Positions 38,801-41,939 of a stretch of DNA of 41,939 nt are shown here, in pieces. The translations under genes and the position numbers were made by a program. This DNA is from Verrucomicrobiales bacterium (GTDB lineage: Bacteria > Verrucomicrobiota > Verrucomicrobiia > Verrucomicrobiales > DEV007): positions 1 through 41,939 of the forward strand of contig PAAG01000044.1 of NCBI GenBank assembly GCA_002698785.1, in the 5' to 3' direction. Numbering within the stretch: position 1 is the stretch's first letter; each line of letters starts with the position of its first letter. The notes beneath the pieces were generated by a model. That model saw only the letters and a list, made by a program, of their open reading frames with translations, was not told the origin of the DNA and did not search any database.

Positions 38801-41634
38801 GCCACTACCATCGGGTGCTCCACAAGATCCAAGTCGGCCCCAGCCAGAGAAATCTCGGCAATCTCCTCAAAATTCTGCTCCACCACCATGCGCTGTGACT
38901 CGGAATTCATCTCAAGACGAAGCTCGATCAAATCCGGATTCTGCGAGTCGGCATTGATAGTAAACTCGCTCGTCCCATCATATAGAACTATAGGTTGACC
39001 AGAGAACAATACCTCGGCCTTTCCACTGGAATTCATCGCCACAGCAACGGCATAGTGAGGTTCGTCTCCCGGAGCCGGCAACCCAGCACTGTCATCCAGG
39101 TGACTAATCCCAACAGTTGCATCGATCGAGTTATCGGTAACTTTGAAGCGAATTCGACTCCCATCCTTCAATCGATGATGGCTCAGCCCTCCCGACACCA
39201 CTCCCCCCGGAAGCGAATCAACCCGTCTGATTCGAGTCGACTCCACGCCATCAGTTGAGACGTCGAGATAGATCTCGCTTTCTACACTCTTCCCAAACGT
39301 CCGTGCGAACTCTACGGCGAAGAAGTAGTCCTCCGGGTCTATCGCTGATGTTCCATCCTGACTCTCAAGGTGGTCAAAAACGTCATCACCGTCAAAGTCA
39401 GTACCATTATGTATGTCAGCAAGACTCTCGAAATCATCTCCGTCATTCGGATTCCCGTTATTGTTTGTTGGATCACCATCATTAAGGGCGTGATTCAAAA
39501 TCTCCCACTCCGTATAGTCTCCCACTTCATCGACATATGCTACGTAGTCGCTGTTTGCTTTTGTCGGATCAAAATAGGAGACAGTACCTCGCTCAAATCC
39601 GTACAGATCATTAAAATCAATCTCCTGCTTATCCGACAAACCATCGCCATCAGTATCAACTTTCGTAGGATCAGTTGCAGGGTCATCGGTCGAAGGATCA
39701 ATTTCGTCACCATCATTAATTCCATCTCCATCTGTGTCAGCAAGAACCGGGCTCGTGCGGTAAGCTCCAGCCCACTCGTCATAATTTGAAATGCCATCCC
39801 CGTCTGGATCGGCAAGTTGCTCCTGAGCTTCATCAAAATCCGTATCTCCCGTTGGGGCCGGGAATTGCCCAAGCACATCATGGACTGATTGGATGTCATC
39901 TTCGGGATCGGCATCAATCACCCAACTCTCGAAAAACGATGTCTCGTAATCACCTTTGTCCAACACAGTATCCGCATCGAGATCGTTAGGGCGCGAATAA
40001 TGCACAAATCGCCCCCTCACTCCCGAACCCGCCACTCTGAAATTTTTGTCGTAGCCGGCCATTCGCATAAAAAGCTGCGCCGTCGATCCCGCTGTCGTGT
40101 GCCCAATGAACTCATTACCCTTCCACAGGCTTATGTAATTCCCGACTCGGCGAACCCAATAAATTGTGGACGAAGTATGATTCAGCGCCGATGAACTGGC
40201 CGCCCCGTTGATGTAAGGCTTAACTTTACTATTAGCATCTTGATCAAATCGGTAGGAAATGTAACCAGGTGACTGACCATATGACAACGTAGACAGTCCA
40301 GCTGAACCGATCTTCGCATTGTCGACAATCCTCATGAAATACTCTCCATCCCCGACAAGAACCTCGGATGAATATGCCATAGCATCCCACCTGGTTACCT
40401 GATTTCCATTATTCCTAACATGCAGTGCATGCTTATAGACGTAATTCGATGAAGTCGCGTCATAACCCGAGCGCACACGAGACGACGGACTCTTGTTCCA
40501 ATGCGGATAAGCAGCCGTCGAATAAGTTGCCGCACGTGTGACCGCAGCAGCGGCGTCACCATATACCGTGCCCGTGACGGATCCATCAGCATACAACCTG
40601 ACTTCAAAGTCACCTGCCAATAGCTCCGCGGCCCCCGCGTAATACCACCCGTTCTCCGAAGACACCGTAGAAATCAAAGCTGTGCTAATACTTTGCCCCC
40701 CTTGCCAAATCTCGGCTGTTAATTCAGACGGATTTCCTGAAGGAAGATGAAGATATGCCTCATAGTCCGAAGGGGTAGAGGTTGTCATCTTAAAGGCGAC
40801 GTAGGAACGCGGTGTCGAGCTTTGAACAGGATGGCTCACCAATTGACCTGAGATACTCTCCTGCCCGCCTGACGGAGAGACAGTCGTCCATCCTCCAGTC
40901 ACTTCCGCATTTGTCAGATCCGACTCCAGCTCCTTCCATATCAGGTCTGAAGTTTGGATCAGAGTTCCGTAGTCCATCTCTCCGTCTTCAAGAAAAATTC
41001 CCGCGAGATCGTTTTTTATTTCCCACGGTTCACCGCCAGAAAGATCGATTGGAAGCATACCGAGGGGCGCCCAAGTGCCCGGGTGATGAGCGTTGACATT
41101 TCCGGCCTCGTAGAGATAGACGCGATCCCTTCCAATCACTATGCGAAACCATGATCGAAAAGGCGTTGCCTCTATCACCTTCTCTTCGATAGGATCACCG
41201 GCCATCTTTCGAAACCGAATCACAATCTCGTCAGCCTCGCTGCTAGCCTTTCTCCCAAGGAAAACAAATGCTGCATTAGCGCTCCCATCATTTCGCACCA
41301 TCAGCCCTCCAACACCCGAGGATTGCGAACTCGTGATTCTTAATCGTAGATCGTCGCCCTCTCCCACCGCTTTGTGATAGAAATATCCCGAATCAGAGGT
41401 AGCACCAACACTTAGATCTCCTCCAGTGGCTGTAATATCAGGATCTGTTGTGTTTGAACTATGATCACCTTGCCCAAGCGGATGACCACTAATGCCACTA
41501 AAATCTTCCCACCCCGCATTTGGAACCAACAACTGACTGTAGCCTGTAAGCCCCCCAACTAACTGGAGAATCCAAAACAGAAAGACAAAGCGAAAAAAGG
41601 TCGAAGTAGATCTCAAGAAGCAAGCACCCAACAT
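26896..41634 (-). CDS. Giant secreted Rhs/YD-repeat polymorphic toxin with calcium-repeat stalk
   Basis: 4912 residues. The signal peptide (1-34) carries a hydrophobic FFRFVFLFWILQLVGG core; AGGGGG lies ~7 nt before the ATG. Residues ~35-560 are beta-sandwich/lectin-like. Between ~600 and ~1500 DxDxDGxxD calcium repeats alternate with a duplicated domain (~775-960, ~1140-1320). An Ig-like domain (~1618-1720) and another beta-sandwich (~1725-1960) follow, then a long calcium-repeat stalk (~2040-2860). Next come a six-cysteine knot (~2916-2963), an acidic run, and the Rhs shell with YD repeats (~3030-4650). The shell closes with FRYRDLETGSWLSRDPAGF and FDPLGL, ending at 4696. The 216-residue tip resembles a PD-(D/E)XK nuclease. 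Likely role: surface-anchored contact toxin whose shell encapsulates the tip. The Sec signal argues against type VI delivery. Confidence 0.92.
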   Translation of the reverse strand: MLGACFLRSTSTFFRFVFLFWILQLVGGLTGYSQLLVPNAGWEDFSGISGHPLGQGDHSSNTTDPDITATGGDLSVGATSDSGYFYHKAVGEGDDLRLRITSSQSSGVGGLMVRNDGSANAAFVFLGRKASSEADEIVIRFRKMAGDPIEEKVIEATPFRSWFRIVIGRDRVYLYEAGNVNAHHPGTWAPLGMLPIDLSGGEPWEIKNDLAGIFLEDGEMDYGTLIQTSDLIWKELESDLTNAEVTGGWTTVSPSGGQESISGQLVSHPVQSSTPRSYVAFKMTTSTPSDYEAYLHLPSGNPSELTAEIWQGGQSISTALISTVSSENGWYYAGAAELLAGDFEVRLYADGSVTGTVYGDAAAAVTRAATYSTAAYPHWNKSPSSRVRSGYDATSSNYVYKHALHVRNNGNQVTRWDAMAYSSEVLVGDGEYFMRIVDNAKIGSAGLSTLSYGQSPGYISYRFDQDANSKVKPYINGAASSSALNHTSSTIYWVRRVGNYISLWKGNEFIGHTTAGSTAQLFMRMAGYDKNFRVAGSGVRGRFVHYSRPNDLDADTVLDKGDYETSFFESWVIDADPEDDIQSVHDVLGQFPAPTGDTDFDEAQEQLADPDGDGISNYDEWAGAYRTSPVLADTDGDGINDGDEIDPSTDDPATDPTKVDTDGDGLSDKQEIDFNDLYGFERGTVSYFDPTKANSDYVAYVDEVGDYTEWEILNHALNDGDPTNNNGNPNDGDDFESLADIHNGTDFDGDDVFDHLESQDGTSAIDPEDYFFAVEFARTFGKSVESEIYLDVSTDGVESTRIRRVDSLPGGVVSGGLSHHRLKDGSRIRFKVTDNSIDATVGISHLDDSAGLPAPGDEPHYAVAVAMNSSGKAEVLFSGQPIVLYDGTSEFTINADSQNPDLIELRLEMNSESQRMVVEQNFEEIAEISLAGADLDLVEHPMVVAVSLPEEDAEVYNLRYRLVRDPDTDNDYLLDSWEQAIVDAKAEYTIVDDVKRDFDDDLDGLLNSEEFAIGTQGHLIDSDYDGLRDDWEWEYNTAFNPIIPDSDASASDYDNDGVKDLVEHDRYYSEGIELDPTSRDSDGDGIEDEMELAIIDRSGSDGIVNFLTALPDDDVDFDLVSNGLESFEGTSPIDGADHFEPLVFDRLGKTESVIVSETDEGGVDYSTTVDRKSSLSAGETGRALSHQRLKDGSRIRFRFGDPSKEARIGVVQADSFFTGAVRSPELYVSTNEQGELQISSSFDSQVSLGTSVVLSPLDVLELKVDLSASTPKLILLWVDSENVEQSADIPFTNAPSLPVDGDLMIAVEVLEEGASVEFGRCYNVIEPDADLDGMADAWEQHYTDVDEPSLDADNDGVSNLQEYRNQTNPNSSHSDNDGIPDEWELDNGLDPLEDNTTEDSDSDGLTDVEEYNLFVGGHIIYANNWDSDGDGVSDGVEFAIIGVDEFDEYAAQDNVSASGDYDHDWLSNADEGLWETDALEPDSDEDGAVDGYEVFAGTSPTDPLSYPIDPVEVSLESGDTLIVGREFENFTGAALTWSGTSFDSVVLGEGEDPDIEWFSVLPQGETLSTYGSSSLSFSVDPSGIPNDMYEGAYELRDSEDHLLVRIPVTLYLSQGPLTSIDAPLDGTNVDYLSHVPVSATVTHPSDAEITGVQFYADGVAIGSPDYEAPYQVIYDVTEADGTVIEFTAVAVDEFNVPGPISDPVSVTVQWDVSDVDGFTYQSTGTMEEADDWHTMVLGADLGGQFEDWNDDNGKILASSQGWGLKDRWDGVSFFFRSSNPQDREMIESRRPMFAPSSASSSSGGVMIRGGLRADAPFVAVEVTATGNLLAKYRESQGAEVVSIDCGNANDIAFLRILRVGGQALLYGKAHSADWALLTNPIKTSFESVFSGGYVSSGEDRQDQGIARFEDLQLSRGRYDLEASYQDLYAFSGTSGANGEIKFPLVMDGGSNPAPSWLKRAHLWIKDLVLVPDSGDSVVVRVNHYDDSFVVAQSDIVVEVPDENSELTYLGEFFISSISANDSGADPIIELTGATPGVDAVGGCMGVVVENIASHETGGFVVTDPNDQSSVDAYNAMVAFYQTPEQGLYPSLLEYDYDGDGLTTRYETGAFADPATETPEGHIETDPDSYDSDRDHIDDLEDFSPLTYEIRDWDVDGLSYAVELIYSLDDEDWDFDDDGYLDGDEIVIYGTDPSSAASVPDTPLAEDSLRKVLHTPSDINVDGDFLQDSWEEEHFGSVMTNSYDDDPDNDGVSNEEEMYAGTDPNSSDSDGDGWSDWTEYHYGGNPDHPGVKPVDSDGDDLADLWEIEYFGNTTAQTGSGDPDLDLLLNKDEQYWGLDPNDSDSDGDDWTDGYEITNGWNPHDPADGLVDGDGDGVGRGREWALNLSDEDPDFDDDGQPDGFELDRGTDPDDPNSKTDGSIFLIVDTDNDGMPDSWEDQYGLDSNYWQDALVDTDNDGVPNLQEHINETDPKDGLADPDGDGIPTWIEVIRGWPADVNQYSDGTSTDRDEDGVPDVWEAYFGYAPVPSNTNDPPAEPHYDPEDSESSQYWYYDTATATMLYDGPNWDYDVNGILVYTGTEWEYDINGVLVWAGEWYDVPQGYVDPNPLFQVQDFDGDGLSNADEYALKTDPLDTDTDEDGVSDGDEYHTYVTNPADDPAPPFPVDPNVLTLADLDSDSDDIPDLWEAFLDSVEVDGTNDGDIDPTGDPDDDDLTNLWEYRYRTVILNPDTDGDGAGDGLEVLVGTNPRNPSQDYDQDEIDDNWERAYGLNPFLAADAKDDLDNDGLSNLEEFRAETDPTEPDSDNDDLTDFEEVKIYRTNPGEPDSEFDELTDYEEVIEYGTDPWLEDTDGDGISDFDEITIWGTDPLRPNVIENNQPVQDQYTGTVSHNGLYTESFSPPPLTLQFYTDVGNNPSYGGCDDPEFREANPDFCDLGEFMDCSDLPSWVGVPECGEGFEFDWEACNCVEVLTNDDGEEEEEEDRPTSKWTRPNVSANDLTGSRYRKISLDGRPIPDEMPDESAENDGEKEETYIDAFNLSLSHSTTDVYVPMQGADFSLEVRRNSRGDQSWKGTSLSDGFVVRDQGLRTSERLDLPFGLGWSSNIGAHAKVVENIGETGATESSLGTLIDENGSVHSFNIVNGAWFPQPGAGGSAKSYMNVVAGGGGAIVFTKKFGTTLLYQKIGYEQQYVGNRKTLVPEETPHTKVFYYRLESVTDRNENTLIYTYPGPNTVIPSRISNPDRGLDVAIAQSATGRVTAVRDCRGKVTRYEYSPNYEQLIAVHRPNGDTIKYSYTIGKQEDWKMFASGDKPEVTGRFVTTYDLASITDRHGNEYRFHYENNGNVQFWDNDVSDYRTQIGLPRIVSKVIAPDGVTSHFEYRGRLKIGPAFGEEMPEIVGYRAESSITDAEGENWTYRFYAPSFIDTENLPGAYIDPEAEQVIIAYQMMEITHAGGSESFLFNLEAGNALSRHTDLSGATTTYNYDEGFSLGVNTFLNDTRVFLRFDDPTSVIDPAGTTYNFYEPDSRRLEKIQRGTLVTEYEFDDEGNRIRETISKNNALVRETFFAYDPVKNFDNSRGFMSGKTVTDGVDVDGGVDLVTTYEPDDQLRVKQEIAYDGATELITEYTYDGNGNKLSVTDPRGFVTNFEYDGWNRLIKTVQPPFQGPAPGDPVVTSENRVSYGKSDEFGGDEIVQEHVENGAVVSRSIKEYDKRRRLRRSGIDVDLDSDLIRTGPAGDIVTENQYNDVGQVTSSTDPRGFVTEIDYDQLHRKEEERFAVGEDEEYAVQYFYEQDGDDAWQETGFNGDAYTGGLFTGFKPLKTVTPKATVYHAYDGSYRMTAQKTVFPTGLGGTGSATETYKYDVHNNVYRTVDPSGLVTEMDYDGLNQVVETRVGVGTPEGPLVTSTSYTPAGLPYEQTDVFGRVTTTAYDTVGRPTSVTSPVLRDSDGNDILDNLQDPQQAVTHTTYDAAGNALTVTDPLGNTVTTTYDSRNRPIIVTAPPEKVHGQGAEVVASTLTTYDSRDNVVKATDPDLFVTTTVYDSANRATDVYGAPIDVVSFDPNGDVTIDGNGDIALDNAVVTHVQTDYDQNGNAVEVTDANGTVISNTYDPLNRLETTLDAENITTQFEYDSAGNKTKVIADVGGLHQVTTFTYDGLNRNTKTDYPAGVQAVINTYDATNLRSRNDGNGVTSYSYDSYNRLKTVTYDNNDTRVYSYDKAGRILTVTESTDARANVSYAYDTLGNMDRETSNGVTHAYTHDVGGNRIEVVYGLTGQTIESTYDAWNRLETMTENGRTTTYGYDKLGRVTRKLFPNGQVLVSEYDAQGRRTANVTHKPGTLLTPGAMMYRQDYAWDKAGNLIYQKEQIEDFATPGTFRTRTVLNEYDLNYRLQAETIDDDGAVSVTEYDYDNLSNRTKRRIDADNNGQWESVAEYQYDHAEKWNQLEGFDEYDGPEGPGRTLLKEVDFGYDANGNRTSRIEDGTTTHTYSWDRENRLTGVTQGTDSYSYTYDYRTRRIVRDESAGIDNQGNPGVSTSLVFSGGTSNQEWESGQLGTAATAGSISGTSRPDVTFVRGSDWGGGVGGVLYSLRADVGTTNYSAGFNFYNSRGDVIAKTDESGDFTWQGEYQADGQRTHEIGENKDRQRGNTKDEDPTGLLCEGFRYRDLETGSWLSRDPAGFVDGPNLYAYVNQNPWTKFDPLGLAERFSREYWKNIYDHLTVGVVHLAKNPEIFVETATSEEGKEAFKNGMKMEAMSRINPLNRLTGKKRTLNSKHNKNSVDSNNGTNLTPRDGDPTPISAKDQMKKNQADGKRREEQVQNDLKNENPDASVQREQYLRDENGQIVKDPLTGEARRVDHAVIDKEKASAQTVETTGTNVDKTKQLEKEQRIREQGGTYVRDRETRDVVPVKDVSEVRKLD
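26899..27546 (-). other. PD-(D/E)XK-like nuclease tip of the giant Rhs protein
   Basis: This is the variable tail after FDPLGL. The C-terminal half carries GKRREEQVQNDL, VQREQYLRD, ARRVDHAVID, VETTGTNVDKTKQLEKEQ and GGTYVRDRET. The order E...D-(x)n-E with strands around VDHAVID and VETTG is that of restriction-endonuclease-like toxin domains; the usual catalytic lysine is not obvious. Known members cut DNA or RNA in the target cytoplasm; the substrate here is unknown. Confidence 0.6.
27547..28677 (-). repeat. Duplicated Rhs shell segment, copy inside the giant Rhs gene
   Basis: About 1131 nt homologous to 24662-25825. It covers the last YD repeats, the conserved RYRDLET...DPAGF closure and FDPLGL. 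It is the template against which the orphan tip could recombine in frame. Confidence 0.85.
32745..32885 (-). other. Six-cysteine segment and acidic linker between stalk and Rhs shell
   Basis: Residues ~2916-2963 contain six cysteines in about 50 positions, ending in PECGEGFEFDWEACNC, followed by a run of glutamates (DGEEEEEEDRP). The CxxG...CxC ending recalls small extracellular disulfide modules. The rest of the 4912-residue protein is cysteine-poor. The segment lies just where the rigid stalk meets the shell. Confidence 0.65.
37650..38200 (-). repeat. Internal domain duplication in the Rhs N-terminal half, copy 2
   Basis: Encodes SLSAGETGRALSHQRLKDGSRIRF and, further on, DLDGMADAWEQ. The same order with substitutions (GLSHHRLKDGSRIRF, then DNDYLLDSWEQ) occurs at 38740-39310. 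Both copies are bounded by calcium-binding repeats. Confidence 0.75.
38740..39310 (-). repeat. Internal domain duplication in the Rhs N-terminal half, copy 1
   Basis: Encodes RRVDSLPGGVVSGGLSHHRL and KDGSRIRFKV, then a beta-rich segment and DNDYLLDSWEQ; it parallels 37650-38200. By the look of its strands it is a beta-sandwich domain, possibly lectin-like; I cannot name the family. Confidence 0.7.
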
Positions 41635-41939
41635 ACCTACCCCCTAAACACAGTCGCAGTGTATTTTTCAATATTTTTATACATTAATAACGAAAAATTC
41701 ACAGATCAGCACATCCCGACAACAATACTGCATAAAACCACCCACTCCAGCAGCAATACTACCCATAAAAACACTCGATAATAAAAATTCTACACGGCGT
41801 CGCGAAAGAGCAAGCAACCATCAATTATCTAAGGAATAGCAAGACAATCTGAGGTGCAAGGGATTATTGGACCGTTGATTGGGTTATTATGTTAAAGATA
41901 GAGTGACCCGTTCGTACTGAGCGGGAGTTCGGTAGTCGA
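41635..41939 (-). promoter_or_regulatory. A+T-rich upstream region of the giant Rhs gene
   Basis: No gene is visible in these 305 nt. On the minus strand TATAAA (41676-41681) lies 16 nt after TGTGAA (41698-41703), a plausible but weak promoter about 40-70 nt before the ATG; the Shine-Dalgarno is TAGGGGG. At 41907-41925 a 7-bp stem (CCCGTTC/GAGCGGG, one wobble, 5-nt loop) is present without a T-run. What lies beyond the window edge is unknown. Confidence 0.35.

Noticed and set aside
32900-39900. Regular short repeats that could suggest a CRISPR array
   Set aside because: They encode in-frame DxDxDG calcium-binding repeats; spacing and sequence vary and there are no identical repeats with unique spacers.
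26896-41634. Type VI secretion effector
   Set aside because: An N-terminal Sec signal peptide is present, and no PAAR, VgrG or other type VI gene is in the window.
41881-41939. End of an rRNA or another RNA gene at the window edge
   Set aside because: Only a 7-bp hairpin is visible; no conserved rRNA segment could be recognised.

Overview
The window reads as a chromosomal stretch of a Gram-negative bacterium rich in giant surface and toxin proteins. My best guess is the Verrucomicrobiota (Opitutae-like) or a related PVC lineage. This rests on a very long FHA-type two-partner-secretion adhesin, an Rhs protein with a Sec signal and a long calcium-repeat stalk, a GH92 glycosidase, and generally weak Shine-Dalgarno sequences. 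No marker gene in the window proves the phylum.

Layout. Positions 1-14745 (minus) are the first 4915 codons of one giant TpsA/filamentous-haemagglutinin-like adhesin whose C-terminus lies outside the window. It has a long signal peptide, a TPS domain and a passenger made of short repeats around AQIGHGG. These are built into larger duplicated blocks of about 0.5 and 0.8 kb. Positions 14961-17909 (minus) encode a secreted PD40 propeller-M28 aminopeptidase-PDZ protein. Divergent from it (18044-19232, plus) are gluQ (tRNA-modifying glutamyl-Q-tRNA(Asp) synthetase) and a small Rieske ferredoxin, followed by tRNA-Ser(GCT) and a strong hairpin terminator set in odd tRNA-3'-end-like repeats. A GH92 family glycosidase follows on the minus strand (19634-21808), then an IS30-family insertion sequence (about 21939-23019).

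Positions 23092-41634 form a polymorphic-toxin locus read on the minus strand. A 4912-residue Rhs protein (signal peptide, lectin-like beta-sandwiches, dozens of DxDxDG calcium-binding repeats, six-cysteine knot, YD/Rhs shell) ends in a PD-(D/E)XK-like nuclease tip. Two small, translationally coupled genes follow it (an unnamed one and a DUF7832-like one), probably immunity genes. Downstream lies a displaced spare tip: about 1.16 kb of duplicated Rhs shell joined to a different, NucA/NucB-like DNase tip, with its own coupled SMI1/KNR4-like immunity gene. Each tip-immunity unit is followed by a related, apparently non-coding spacer of about 170 bp, which looks like a cassette boundary. The IS30 element sits at the end of the array.

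The working picture is a contact-dependent competition locus that can change its warhead by recombination between duplicated shell sequences, in a region that also carries a giant adhesin. Family assignments come from recognisable motifs. Toxicity, immunity pairing and switching are inferences.
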